A stretch of DNA of 64,000 nucleotides from Arachnopeziza araneosa (GCA_003988855.1 QYAI01000027.1:186001-250000); one strand, 5' to 3'; counted from the first letter of the stretch, positions 11,016 to 23,417 are shown. A program made the numbers and translations. Notes: generated by a model not told the origin, from the sequence alone.

Positions 11016-13153
11016 GTGTTTGAAATGCTGCCGAATATACCAAATGATCATGTAGCCAACGGTCCTCAAGATCCCCGAAAGTCATCAAAGAATGCGTCAG
11101 CGTCTACGTCGTTGAAATCTGCCATCTCGCCATGGCCGAGCGCACCCGAGACTTTGGGGAAAAGCCCTTCGGATTGTTTCTGGAAAAGCTTTGTAAATTT
11201 ATCCATAGTAATAGTTCCCTTGACTCTCTTCATCCTCGTAGGTATTATTGCTAGCTACCATTCGAAGCGCATGGTTCCCAAGGAGCTCGAAAGGTTGCAA
11301 AATGTTATAAAAGTTGTAAGTCAAATCAGTTGTACAATTCACTTCGTGTTGATGATGCCTTATCCCTAGGCTAACTTTGGACATACACATAGTGTGCTAC
11401 TCTTTTCCCGCTGGTATTTGCAGCGGTCGTTAGTCGAGCAATGGCTAAGATCGCTGCGGTGAAGCTCGAGAGGGGTCAGACTCCAGACGTTAGAGCAGTT
11501 GACGTGTAGCCGGACGGTGTTCTCTTCGATCTCTACTCAATTTGCACTCAAATCCTACAATTTCACAGCACTAGCGATCATTACCATTTGGTCGTTATCT
11601 CCACTTAGTGCGCAAGCGTTATCACGAATCTTAAGTGTGAACACTACCCCAATTATAACATTCTCAGAAGTTCCATATCTAACCACACGAGCTCACACAT
11701 CTTTCTCTGGATCGTCAACAGATGATCTTTTTTTGACGCCATTGGACGGCATCTGGCTGTCCTACCTGCTGGCTCCCAACGCCGTTAAGAATAGCTCCCT
11801 CAATCTCGGGGGCAATATCAAGATTCCATACCTGGCCTCGAACTTAAGTGACGGGAGTTGGAGCGACGTCGCTCACAATCTCGAAGCCTCGGACTATTCA
11901 TCATTTATTGGCACGCCTTTAATCAATATCCCACTCGGGAACTCAACATTTAATATCGAGTCAACCTACATCAGACTTAACTGCACCGGGATCAAGAGCA
12001 TCAAAATAGGTGGCGATAATAACGGACTCCTATTCGTTATACTCGACACATTCCCCCCCAACCGGTGGAGTAATCTCACTACAAACGGCGCTTTTGTAGG
12101 ATACAATTACTCGTTATCGGACTTGACTACAACCCCAGGCCCATCTTGGAATCTTGGCGTGAATCAGATCAGTTTGTTGGATCAGAATTCTATTCCTGAT
12201 AATTTCGGCTGGGGTTTGTACGCTGTGCCAAGTGACTTATCCAATACAACAACTAACATCCCCTCTGGGGCCCTTCCCTATCAAGATAATACATCAAGTG
12301 ACACCAGTTCTCACTCGTGGGCATTTTTCGAAATGTCTCAAGAGTACTTCGAGTCTAGGATCGCATGCAATGTTACTTATTCGGTTCGAAATTGTTCCGT
12401 TGTTGCTCAGCGTCCTTCGCAATTGCCACACCCTGACTCTCGAGCTACCTGGCTCAGTTTCAGTGATGTGTTTGCCGAAATCTCCGAAAACTCGCCAGCA
12501 TTATCCAGCTCGCTCAACCAAGAAATCTGCACTCGAGACGTGGCGCAAAAGTATCTCATTAACATAGACACTACTGGGCCCTGAGTGTCAATATTACCGG
12601 TGGCTGGGATCGCAGAAAACCAGACGTTGGTTCTGTGCCTCCAGACCAGCTAAGTCAGAGACTTGGTCAGCTCATCAATGCCTATATTATCAGAAGCATC
12701 TCTCCTTCCATCATGCTCGATGAAGACAGCGAAACAGTGTTAAACCAAGCTATGGGTCCTTTCCTAACCTCCAACGCAACAACATCCAATCTCCGAGAGG
12801 TATACGTTTGTGATTGGGCGTGGGTTACCGTTTTTATCATCGCGACAATCATCACATTACTCGGAGCACTGGTGGGAGCATACTACGATTTCCTTAGGAC
12901 AACCCCGGAAATACTCGGTTACTGCTCGACGTTGACGAGAGTTTCCGAATACATCGATGTCCCGGTAGGCGGAAACATCTTGAATGGCTCTGACAGATCG
13001 AGGATGTTGCGGGATCTGGAACTGAGGTTTGGAGATGTCGGAGCGACGAGAGCTGTCGCTGCTGAGTATCCTGACATAGAAGAGGTGGCCAATCTGGCTG
13101 TGGCTAATAGTCGTTTTGTTACTCAGGTGGTGGAGGGGAAGAATTATATTTAG
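11016..13153 (+). pseudogene. Fungal multi-pass membrane protein, frameshifted
   Basis: The parts match a common but uncharacterised fungal membrane protein type. There is an N-terminal helix (VNLSIVIVPLTLFILVGIIASY), an intron at about 11319-11391, a segment with FPLVFAAVVSRAMAKIAAVKLERG, a helix in FTALAIITIWSLSPLSAQAL, a long Asn/Ser-rich probably extracellular region, and a last helix (TVFIIATIITLLGALVGAYY). The reading frame must change twice: near 11485-11500, where about two bases seem missing between GQT and LEQL, and near 12565-12572, just before HYWALSVNITG. Neither place can be explained by an intron of normal size. Two shifts in one gene point to decay, though assembly errors are possible. 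Function is unknown. Confidence 0.65.
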
Positions 13154-13766
13154 GCGATAGATCTATCAGTACAATTATCTCACGTTTTTATGCTCTCACT
13201 CTAGCAAAGACATTGTTAGCACGATCTGAAACGTCAAGATATGTTATCGAGGGGCCGCTAGAGCAAATACACAGATTTATCATCGAGAAGGGACAGAATC
13301 TCTTAAAGTACGTTGATGCCAAACTATTCGCTCCTGATCACAAAAGCTTATACTTCTGAGGAAACCGATAATCACATTGTGAGAATGCGGCTATACAATG
13401 TTTTGATTTTAATGAGAGATGAGTGGAAAATGAGGTTGGCGGTCCCTGCCCACCTTTGTATGTTGAGTGAGACTGTCCCGCACACGCAATTATGAAGTGC
13501 TTACAATAGTACGATTACAATTTCAATTTTGAGTAAGCTGTAAAGATTATAAGATGGTGATTACACTATGGCTTTACTCTGTTTGACCCAACCATCCTGA
13601 TAATGAATAGTTTAATTGTTAAAGCCTCTCATAAACTGACGAGGCACGTATTTCGCTAAGTAGCCTATGGGCGAAGATGCACCAAGCTTGGAAACGCTCA
13701 CCTTAATGCACAACTCATTATCTCGAGGTCAGGCAAAAGAACATTCCTAAATATCTTAATTGAGCT
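13154..13766. other. Intergenic, nothing recognised
   Basis: AT-rich sequence with one short open frame (13313-13495) lacking recognisable features. Confidence 0.4.
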
Positions 13767-15941
13767 ATGCCCACCATCTACTCCAGGCTCTGCTCGGCTT
13801 GTTCATCGGTGAACCTCCAGCGCGATGATTTCCAGCGGCCGCCATTCGAACCGGAAGGCAGTTATCACAGCCTTGTCTTGACAGGCTCGCTGGGTGGCCT
13901 CCGCAGCAAGAACAATTCTTGCTCACTTTGCCGCCTAGTCTTATGCGCACTGGATAAGAATGAAGAACAAGCCCTAGATGAACAGGGTGATGAGACGGAA
14001 TGGGATATGATATAGAGCCAGAACAACGACGAATATGACCCCGAAAGTAATGAGGCTGAGAGTCTCTATGGCTCGGGACTCTACCCTAAGTTGAGAGTAG
14101 AGGGAAGTAGTTCTAGTCACTGCATTCAGTTGGTGGATGAGATGTCTACCAATGAGTTTTTAAGAGGAAGAGTGATTTCAGAGTCTATCAACACTGAAAT
14201 GATATAAGACTGGATAAGAAGATGCGTGAAGATGTACGGTGATGAGTGTAGACAATCTTAAATTCAGGTTGCACCACACCCGCTTGTGGCAGTTGGGTTT
14301 GTAGTGATTGATGTGAACAAGGAGTGTCTTGTCAACATGCCATCTGGGGCGGTATACGCTGCTTTAAGCTATGTATGGGGCCAGGCGAACCACCTCACGA
14401 CCGTCAAGTCTGTTGTATCAGAATTTCATACGCAAGGTGCGTTCAGCAAGAGAAAGCCTCCCAGAACAATCTAAGACGCAATGAACCTTACTAGAGCTCT
14501 TGAGTTCCAATATCTCTGGGTTGACACGCTCTGCATTGTCCAAGATGAGGAGGAAACCAAAGAACTTCTCATCTCCAATATGGATGCAGTTTACGGTCAT
14601 GCTGCGCTTACCATCGTTGCTGTTTCAGGGCTGGATGCTGATACTGGTCTCCGCGGATGGAAGAGTAGTCTACCAGAAAGAGAGCTCTTCACTGAGAAAT
14701 TGGGACTTGGTTGGAGGCTCGGAGTGCTTCCTGCATTCGACGCGACGGTCATGAAAGCCCCTCATGCAACGAGAGAATGGACGTAAGTTGTCATAATCGT
14801 GGCCCTATAGACGTGTAACATGCTCACAAACAAGCTGATATCAAGAAGGCTGCTTATCTCCACGTTGTTTGGTGATTCTCGACGGAAAGGGGTTCTTCTC
14901 CTGCCGAGCTTCTATCTGGTGTGAAGATGTTATGGCAGAAATCGATGACGTGAAGCCGCTAGAAGGAGCTAACACTTTTGGGCGAACACCCTCTCCTTGG
15001 CCTCTTGGACGGTATGCACAGAATGTCGACGCGTACACAAGGCGTCAACTTATGTATCAGTCCGACATTCTCAACGCGTTCGCGGGTATTGCAAAGGCAA
15101 TGGCTTCTTCGATGGCGTCTACAGGAAATTTTTATGCCATGCCAGCCCTGGCGTTTGACTGGCCATTCTTTGGACCGGCTACTTGACGTCAAGGAATTTG
15201 AGGCGCTACTCTGGGTTTCCTAGCTGGTCGTGGGTTGGATGGCAAGGCAAGAGAATGATGTCCGGCGACACATATAGTTCTCTGGATCAACGTTGGCTCT
15301 TGGAACGGACTTGGATAGAGTGGTATATAACACTTGAGAATGGTAAGATGGTTCTGATGTGGGATCCCGGACGAGACAAGACTACTATCTCAACTCTCAT
15401 TTCCAATTCACCGGATCTAACCTCGGATGGATTACGAGGAGCCGTAATGGATATTGGCACGCAAAGCAATAACAGTATAAATGATACTAAAATGGATGGT
15501 GAGGGTTCAAATTTAGAAGACGACGATGACACAAGCGATGCAAGCGACGAGGATGATGATGGAGATATATGTCCCACATACTGCAGCCCATCTAAAAACA
15601 ATCCCTACGGCCGAAATCTGAAGCCACAACTTCTCTCATCACATACGATGAATCAGGAGGAGGTTGGCTTTGCCGACGAATACCGACAGCGAAAGACAAG
15701 AGACGAGACGTTGGAGGCGTCATCGACAGAAATAGAATTAGACGGAGAAGATATACTGAATGAGTGGCATAGTTAGGATTTCTTTAATGTCATGCTTCTA
15801 GTGAGGGTACACGAGAGTGAAGAGAGCCGTGATGATGAGCCGGGTGTTTATGAACGCGATGGAATTGGGTTCCTTCATGAAAATGCTCTCGCTCATGCGC
15901 TGGATCCAGAGCCGTGCTGGAGGATGGTGTGTTTAAGATGA
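13767..15941 (+). pseudogene. HET-domain gene, decayed by stops and a frameshift
   Basis: The frame starting at 13767 carries a cysteine-containing N-terminal region (LCSACSSVNL, CSLCRLV), the HET start (YAALSYVWG) and the core (YLWVDTLCIVQD). It is broken by stops at 14013 (TAG), 14205 (TAA), 14259 (TAA, possibly intronic) and 14472 (TAA), the last inside the conserved TIxDAMxLTRAL stretch. An intron-like gap follows at about 14787. The frame then changes and gives SPRCLVILDGKGFFSC. It changes again near 15170, before RYSGFPSWSWVGWQG. A TAG at 15774 precedes a typical HET C-terminus (GIGFLHENALAHALDPEPCW), ending at 15941. The stops fall where CAA, CAG or CGA would be normal, consistent with C-to-T mutation. 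A full-length HET gene was once here. Confidence 0.85.
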
Positions 15942-16291
15942 CTACCCCGGAAATATTGCGCTGAATGCGAGCCTGACGACAATGGTGAGGGCATATGAGA
16001 GCGCAAAAACCTAGTCACCTTATCCCTTTTCCAATATTTTTCTTTTTTTGGAAAGTTAGGGGAGGATCAAAGAGTTCTTGTCTTGATTTAGGATTTAAGG
16101 GTAAAAGAGTTTTTTATTCATTTTTAGTTGCTATGTGTTTTAATGTTAGTTGTGGAAATTGTGGAGATCTTGATTTGTCTTTGAAAAGTGATCAGCTCTA
16201 CCAGCCATATACTGTCACTCTTTATTAGATAACAAGAAACTACTTAGTCCTTATTCAAATTCAAATCTCGACTCTGACCAGGCTTAACTTT
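15942..16291. other. Intergenic, T-rich
   Basis: A T-rich stretch (about 16020-16140) with no supported gene lies between the HET pseudogene and the convergent surface protein gene. Confidence 0.4.
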
Positions 16292-17469
16292 TCAAGTATG
16301 TCCAGGCAATTCCGTGACAACGGGATTGCCAGAGTCTCCGATTTCCTGCTTATCTCCATAACCCGGTGGTCTTGTATCCGCCAACTCGGGTCTCGACACC
16401 GTCGCGGCAGGTTTCGGCGCTTCAAGCTCGGGATAAAATTCTGTGTTCCCAGAGTTTCCCGGTTGGAGGCGTGCTTCCGGCGCAGGCGCAGATTTCTTCT
16501 TCCTCGAGCGATGAATCCAAAAGATTGCGATTATGGTCCCACATATGATCACGAGCCCTCCTATCACGCCCCCCACGATTGCTCCTATAGGCGTTGAGGA
16601 GTGTGAGGAGCTGGAGGCGCCACCGGACGTTTGGCCGCTGGAAGGCAAGCCGCCAGAGGATTGACCACCGGAGGAACTGGTCGATTGCACCCGTTGGCTC
16701 GATGTTATACCTGCGCCTGCCCCAGCAGCTCCCGAAGAACTTATTGTCGTTGCAGTGGCAGCCAGTGATTCCCCGGGAGGATATTGTGTACCAGTACTCA
16801 CTCCATCAAGCCCAGTGAAGATGGGAAGGTCGATGGGCTGATCCAATCCAGTATAGGTGAGTTCGACATTGTATGTGAGGCCCTGAGTGGAGTTGCAGTT
16901 GCCATATGCTCGATAGCCAGAAGGGAAGTATACGGAACCGCAGTACGGAGACGCAGTGTAACTGAGAAGGGTGAAAATTAGCTGGTAATTCCCAAAAAGC
17001 GAACTGGATGATCACGCTGAAGGACGAAGACTAGCATACCAAGTGTGCATAAGGGAACAATCTCCGCTGCAGGTTTCGCCATAGTCTATACAAGCAGTAT
17101 ACTCGTTGACGACTTTGAGATCGCTGTACCAAAGGCATGTAATTCTGTTTGCGATCCATGGGTCTAAAGCCGTTCAGCATTTTGCGTTTTGCGACCAGAG
17201 AATATCTTCTATTCTCGGCTACATATCTGGAGTGTTCACTTACAATCAGAATTACCATCAACCCATCCGCAGGTATTTGGCGCGACAGTTATATCCCTTC
17301 TCGCGGCTTGCACCACGAGCTCATCCTTCGGTCCCTCTGTCGGCGTCGGAACCTGCACCCCATCCTTGGCATAACTAGACTGTGCCGTCTGGCTCGGTTC
17401 GGGCCACGGCATCGATCGCGCAGCTGGCAGGCTAGCCAGAAGTGCAAGAAACATGCGCTGCAGAGACAT
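16292..17469 (-). CDS. Single-pass cell-surface protein with Ser/Thr-rich stalk
   Basis: Three exons (17469-17244, 17163-17040, 16961-16292) join in phase to give 339 residues. A signal peptide (SLQRMFLALLASLPAARS) is followed by a cysteine-containing ectodomain: CGWVDGNSDYPW, then TCLWYSDLKVV, ACIDYGETCSGDC and SPYCGSVYFPSGYRAYGNC. After this comes a Ser/Thr/Gly-rich stalk, one transmembrane helix (GAIVGGVIGGLVIICGTIIA) with a following basic stop-transfer (HRSRKKK), and a proline-rich cytoplasmic tail of about 70 residues ending in ELPGHT. This is the layout of many ascomycete Mid2/Wsc-like wall-sensor or adhesion proteins, but no named domain is certain. It is probably a plasma-membrane protein with a glycosylated stalk. 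No lesions are seen. Confidence 0.75.
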
Positions 17470-17669
17470 CTTTTTCAGGGAAAAGAGACACGGGAAGATA
17501 GTTCGAGACTTGGCGCCTAGGGGATTTTAAATGTCTCTCAGTTTGGGAGCTGAAAGCATTAGGGTATGGGTTGTATTGGTGGCGTTTTCGAGGACTATTG
17601 AGTGGCCGCATTGCTTCCCTTCGCAAGGAACACGAGCCGATTTCGTTGCAATAAACGCCACAAAAGGGT

Positions 17670-18692
17670 ATGTCCCATAGCGGCGAGGCGGCCCTGCGGT
17701 GTACGGTGTGGCACAGACGCGTAGGTATGACGATTGGAGAAATGTCCTTTAACCCGAACGATTTTGAGCGAACAGAACCTGATTCGCTGGCAGGGCTTGT
17801 GGATGAGTTGGATCGCGTTAACGCCATAAGGACAAACGGCGGCATCCATTGGGCCAACAAAGCCTCCAGCGAAATCGATGATGGCCTTAATTGTACGTTT
17901 ATAGCTTTAGCAATTCAAGCTGGTTTGCGACAGTACGTGAAGGAAAAGCTAGAGCTCAGCAATGCGCCCATGCAGGCCCAATAGAAATTCCAAAAGTATT
18001 TGTTCCGATAGAACAAGACTATGCTCTTGACCCTCAGATGGTGCGTCTGTTGCTGGACCATGGATCGAGTCCTAAGCAAATAATTGCTAGCTTTCGACTC
18101 AGGACTGTATGGAGCGCTTTTATTTTGGATCGCTACGATATTATCTCTATCAATTCTAACCCTCCCAGGGATGTATCGAGATGAATGGTATGAAACTTTT
18201 GAACTCATGATTGATCATGGAGCCAGAATTTCACCCTTCGGCGACGAAAAAGACCATTTGTTAGTCTCTTTGGGGAGGGCCGGGTCGCACGTCTTGCATT
18301 ACGAATGGAAAAAGTCGCAGTTCGAAAAAGGGCTCAGACTTCAGGCTTCTGGAGATTGATTGGATGGACATGAGAGCAAAGGTTCCAGTGCACGTCAAAA
18401 CGTCATCCTCGACAAAGGAAGCATAAGCACGAAGATTGAAATCATGAAAGTAGAAATAGCGGCTGAGAGAAGAGGTGGTGTACATGTCGACCAGATCCAT
18501 GTTGCCTTTGCGGATGATAAAATAATTGACGAGCATGATGCCTACTACTGGGCCTTGAAAGATGGAGTATCTACTCAGGAAACTGAAGAAACCATTTGCT
18601 GCTGCGACGATGCGCCTGTTACAGTGTCAGTGAGGGATGAGGAAGGAACTTGGGCAGAAAAGGACTCAACAAGGAATAATAGCGAACTTTAA
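17670..18692 (+). pseudogene. Remnant of an ankyrin/NACHT-type protein C-terminus
   Basis: Three frames in succession give pieces typical of the C-terminal part of fungal NACHT or ankyrin proteins: NCTFIALAIQAGLRQYVKEK (about 17890-17950), then DPQMVRLLLDHGSSPKQII with TVWSAFILDRYD (about 18030-18140), then WYETFELMIDHGA (about 18190-18225). The two LLDHG/MIDHGA units are ankyrin-like. Frame changes between the pieces and a TGA at 18357 mean it cannot encode one protein as it stands. The upstream part of such a gene (NACHT or effector domains) is absent. Family assignment is from motif memory and is moderate. Confidence 0.55.
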
Positions 18693-19030
18693 TTTGGCAA
18701 ATCTATTTAATAGGTCAAAAGCCACGTATAACTAAGAAGGGGGACTTACGAGAGAAATTTATCGACTTGCGTCTAACGGGCCGATTTAGCCTTCTTAATA
18801 ATATCCTTTTCGGCTTTCTTGCTGTGGGTATACTTTTTATTCTTCTCGGATCCTTTTTGTTAAGTTGCTTTTAACAAGCAACCTGAGCAAGAGGGTGAGG
18901 CGAGGGTGAGTAGCGCCTGAGCAGGGCCGCGACGCTGACTAAGCGCTCTGGGAGCGAAAAGGAAGAATTATCGTCTGAGACTTCCACCAAAGTTTGACAG
19001 AAATGAGTATTCTTATATATAGATAAAAAA
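18693..19030. other. Intergenic, nothing recognised
   Basis: No gene or RNA could be supported. Confidence 0.4.
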
Positions 19031-19450
19031 TTAAAACAACTGTAAAATTCCCCCAAAAATAGAAACGAATGTTGGCAGACGTGAAACAACATTCCTATCC
19101 GGAGTCCTAACGGTGGAGTTCTCAGCTTTCGTAAGTTGGGCCATGTCCAATAAACATCTATCAACCATCTCAGCAGAAGGGACCGTTTCCATTATATAAA
19201 TTCGGGCATTGTCTTGGTACTGCTGCTTGTCTCTTATGAAAAGCTCCGTAATTTCTAGGACAAGTGGTCCTTCGATTCCTGGATTCTCGGATGGGTGAAT
19301 ATAGACATGGGTCTTGCGAATATCGCCCTTGCATGAATGCTGGAATAACTCCAGCACAGACCCCGTATCAAAGGGATAGTGTATCGACGGGAAGAAAAGC
19401 TGTCTCGCTATCTTTCCTTCGATGCAAGCGGGAACGACGCTTGCTTGAAT
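19031..19450 (-). other. Protein-like open frame, unidentified
   Basis: The minus frame stays open from about 19450 down to 19031 and reads like ordinary globular protein (QASVVPACIEGKIARQLFFP, then HSCKGDIRKTHVYIHP and VLEITELFIRD). It has no start in a good context and no match I recognise. It may be part of a decayed gene or chance. Confidence 0.25.
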
Positions 19451-19626
19451 CTTCTGAAGGATGATCTGATGGAGATATATCGGCGAAGCATTCCTGCCTC
19501 GTCTCAGACCTCGACAGGTTTGACATCTCTCTCATGCCACGCTTTGCACTTAGAAAGGCACTTTTCAGAGCTGCCTTTCAGGAAAGAAGAACCTCGATCT
19601 AGTACTTGTGGAAAATTCTCATCATT

Positions 19627-20975
19627 ATGAACGTATTGGCTCCCGCTACCGGGGGCCTGCCTCTATTTCTACCGGTATTGCACCTGCAGGGCGAAAGTCG
19701 CGTTCCTTAAATCATCGCCGGACGTCTGATTCTAGAGGTCTTTGCTACTCTCCTTTTTGCTGCACTTGTCTATGCGCGAGGGTGGGTACTGCGCAACTGG
19801 GGCTGGGACGACACCGTTCTGTCGATTTCCTGGGTGCGTCCAATGCGATTCTCCTCCTGCCCTATTGTGCTTCCCTGACAAGAAAACAGGTGGGATCAGT
19901 GGTTCTTCTCGTCTGCTCCATGCTTGCAACCAAATACGGATCCGGCCATCACATGTGGGATATCCCAATGGATCCATACAAGTTTACGATTCCAAACCTG
20001 AAGATTACTTTTGTGGGGACAGTAATGACTATCGCCATCACCAAAATCAGTGTTTGTCTTTTCTACCTGCGGCTCTTCCCGGATCGACAAACTCGATATC
20101 TAGTCTTTGCTACCATCGGCTTCATCTGCCTATATACGATTCCCATTGTAATTTTTGACTTCTTCGCATGCACCCCACTCAGCGCATACTGGGATGTGAC
20201 ATTGACAGTCAAGAGGTGTCGCAGCACAATGCCCGCATTCTGGATCAACAGTTTAGGGAATATCATTGCAGACTGCTGGTTGATCGTCATGATGGTTCCC
20301 CGCATCAGGAGCCTCCAGATGATCCATTCACAAAAAGTTGCACTCTTTGCCATTATCACAATTAGCTGGCTAGCCTTTGTCGCAGCAGTTGTCAGAATCA
20401 TCCGACTAACCGCCTTGCAGCGAGGAACTGTGGTTGATGAACCATGTATGTTGAGAGGCTCCTTTTGACTTGCTTCTTGATTCCTGAGTCCAAGTATTAT
20501 ATGCTTTGAACATTTATGCTGACTTTTAAACTCAGGGGGCTTCTACGATGTTTCAATCTGGTCAGGCCTTAAGGTCTGCGTAGGCATCATTTGCGTCTCC
20601 GCAGCAAGTATCAAACCGATCGTCAAAAGCATGGCCCCCAATCTACTTGCGTCAATTTCCAACATCTTTGATACATCTATCAGTCGTTCGAAGCCAAGCG
20701 CTTCACAAATCTCTAGGAGGAACCGATGGTCGTATAGTTATAGTGCTATCGAACTCTCCGACCACGATCAGACTACTAAGAGTGCGAGTTACGCCAAGCG
20801 AGCTCCCCCAAGTCGAAGTGATGCTGAAACTGTGTTCCGGTCGAAGGAGAACATGGAGGTCGAGATTGATCCTGAGAGAGATGGGCATTCGAGCATGGGG
20901 CCGAATAGAAACGTCAGATATATCATAAAGAACACGACCGTAAATGTCCGAATGCGTGATAGGGAGAAGCAGTGA
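19627..20975 (+). pseudogene. Rhodopsin-domain (Pth11-type) membrane receptor with early stop
   Basis: Exons 19627-19833, 19890-20445 and 20536-20975 join in phase to about 400 codons. The first intron (56 bases) links GWDDTVLSISW to VGSVVLLV; the second (90 bases) gives WGFYDVSIWSGLKVC. Family marks are IIAGRLILEVFATLLFAALV, NWGWDD, YGSGHHMWDI, ITKISVCLFYLRLFP, FFACTPLSAYWD and ADCWLIVMMVPRI. Seven helices and a polar cytoplasmic tail of about 110 residues are expected. An in-frame TAA at 19708, directly before IIAGRL, would stop translation after 27 codons. No good start lies between it and helix 1. It may be a CAA-to-TAA nonsense change in an otherwise intact gene, or the true first exon may lie elsewhere. 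I mark it as a pseudogene with caution. Members of the family sense surface or plant cues at the plasma membrane. Confidence 0.7.
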
Positions 20976-22699
20976 ATCGTCAAATCGAGCACGTATATGC
21001 AATAATATAATGTAAAGTTTTGAAGCGCATTGAAGTAAGATGTTTAATAAGCGTAAAAATGGTTATATTAAATAAATCTAAAAACAAGATAATATTGTTG
21101 AAAGCAAAGCTTCACAATAAAAAACTCACAAGAGCTAAATCTGGAACACGTAAAACCTTTATCTAATGCGTGCAGGGGCTGTTTCCGTAACAGCATCTTA
21201 GACCATGGACTTAACGCCGAAACTCAAGTCACTGATCAGTATAGTGGCTTTGAAGTCCTTCCTAGACGTCAATTATCATTATGGCTTGAATAATGGACTA
21301 ATGTTGTACGACAGAGCTTAATTTAGACCATTTTGGAGGAAACCGCACGTGACAGAGATTCTCTCTAAAAAGGATCTTTGTTGGAACATTTTTTAGGAGT
21401 TGACGACTTGATTTTCTGCAGTAGGGAGTAGCCTCTATTTATAAGCTTCTAGTACGCTGTTGAAACGCCCTGTGACACGCCAAAATGGTGGAACACGCTG
21501 AAACTGCCTCACAAGCTTATCATAGCGTTTTTTCAAAACCCAACAATCTTGCTCTTCGATTGTACATAGCATAAACATACCTGTAGACACAGAGTCATAA
21601 ATGTTTAGTGCACGAATACAAGCACACTTACTTCACTTCGTGCAAACGTGAATATTTAATATATTCCTTACACGCTCTTGCTTAGAATGAAGTTATAACT
21701 CGTTCTTAAAAACACTGCAGTAGGCTTGTATGGAACAGGTTTATTTTAGTTGATTCTGAGGGAGGCATACCAAAAGAGGCGGATTGGCATCCTGTTGTCA
21801 CCCAACCTCAAACCAACCAATCATGTTAATAAGGTGCAAAGTCAAGGGAAGTTAACGATCTAATTGTAGAAATAGCAGGTGGCCCAATTGCTGGCATAGT
21901 TATAGGATTGATTCTCGACACATTCTTAATTCTATGGCTAATTAAGGCTGTAAGAGAAAAATCAAATACTCTTCGACAGCATCTTCAATAGGGAAAGACC
22001 GTCGTCGGTCTCACCACGGTTCGCGAAAAGCAGTCATTCATCATACGGTGGGATTGGGAATGCGTATCCGGTGAGGGAACCTGCCAGAGCGTAATATAAG
22101 CCGGAGTAGGGACGTGTATATTTTAGTCTCCAATTCGATTCTTTCATGACGCTTCGAGACGCTCCAATATCTCATCTGGCATCGCTGCTTTGCTGAAAGC
22201 AAACTGTGAACGTGAAGGCGCGGATAGATAGCATTGAGTTATGATTTTCAGTCAGACAAAGGTTTTCGCAGAGAGTGTCACTATTCCAGAATAAAATTGA
22301 ATTGAAAATAGAAACCTCGCACGTGATGACGTGCTCAGAAGCTTTACCTGAGCGACCGAAACAGCTTCAAGCTCGGCGGCTCCGCTGTCTAGTTTGTGTA
22401 TCTAAATATCAAATATATAGCAAATTAGGTAGTCATTCTCTCCCTTTCGTAGATGTTATTGGCTGTATAAGTTCTTATAGCATCAAGACATTAGACGTGG
22501 GTGTAAAAACCTGAGGCATCACATTCTTAGTTTAGCGCACTGAAAGGTGACTCATATGTGGTAGTAGTATATTTGAAAATAAGGGTTTCTGGGCAACGAA
22601 TGGCATTCGGTTCGCTTAAGCCCGGCTGGCACAATTGTAAGATCTCCAGTTCACTTCGGTATAATCTTAAACTAACAAATGGATTTAGGGTTAGCGCGT
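20976..22699. other. AT-rich intergenic region
   Basis: About 1.7 kb of AT-rich sequence without long open frames. No repeat boundaries could be found. It looks like decayed sequence. Confidence 0.5.
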
Positions 22700-22753
22700 G
22701 GGCCTTTTATGAAGAATAGCCCAAGGTTGAGAGTTCGAGCCTCTCGTCGGGCG
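22700..22753 (+). pseudogene. tRNA-like 3' half, possibly Lys(UUU)
   Basis: A stem TGGGC/GCCCA encloses a loop starting CTTTTAT with an extra 8 bases, as in an anticodon arm with a short intron and anticodon TTT. It is followed by AAGGTT, a T-arm with stem GAGAG/CTCTC and loop TTCGAGC, and GTCGGGC with a discriminator base. The D-arm and 5' acceptor strand do not fold convincingly, although GCCCGGC at 22620 could pair with the 3' strand. Read as a truncated or decayed tRNA; a covariance-model scan would decide. Confidence 0.35.
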
Positions 22754-22960
22754 AATTGAGTAAAAATCAAACACTGAATATTTTTTTGGTCGGTATTTAT
22801 ATTTCGCTGTTTTTGTGGCGGAAAACTTGCGAAAGAAGCAAGCGAAACCATCTCCAACCTGCAACTCCCACCATTTTTTTTTAGAGAGCAATCAATAATT
22901 ATTGACAAAAAGACTTTGATAAACCAAAATTTGATGATTTATATTTTGTTGGATCCTCAA

Positions 22961-23343
22961 GTTTCCGAGCTCTTTCGTTTGGTATCGATCCGGATAGATG
23001 CAAATGCCATCAATCCAGACCAGATGGTCTCCATTCACAGTCCACAACTACGGCGGTACGGTGCGAACATCTTCAGCGACTTTGGGATCTCGCTCTCCAC
23101 GAAAGATTGTTTCTACAAGCCTTTGTCTGCCCAGGTGTACGATAAGGCGAGATATGGAGGAGCATTGCGCAAGTCGACATCGAGCAGCTTGTACGCAGCT
23201 TCTCTTTCACTCTCGAAAACACGAAACAGACATATATGACCTCGAGGCAGGTTTTGACATACATAATCACTGGTCATCTTGTTGGATGTTTGTGGATGAG
23301 TCTGAAGTGGAGGAAGATGTTCGAGTAGTTGTGGATAATGCAA
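22961..23343 (-). pseudogene. HET-domain fragment
   Basis: The minus strand gives the HET entry motif (PPYLALSYTWAD, about 23150-23120). In another frame near 22995-22960 it gives a degenerate core (HLVWIDGICIYPDRYQTKE). A TAG follows ADKGL and the frame must shift before the core. The gene stops making sense left of about 22960, so most of the protein is missing. It is a separate locus from the other HET sequences and on the opposite strand to the one at 13767. Confidence 0.75.
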
Positions 23344-23417
23344 GCTGTCGTGTAAGTAGCTGAACCCCTCTTAATTCAGGTGCGTTTTTTCTAAATTTCT
23401 AAATTGCTGTTCCCTAT

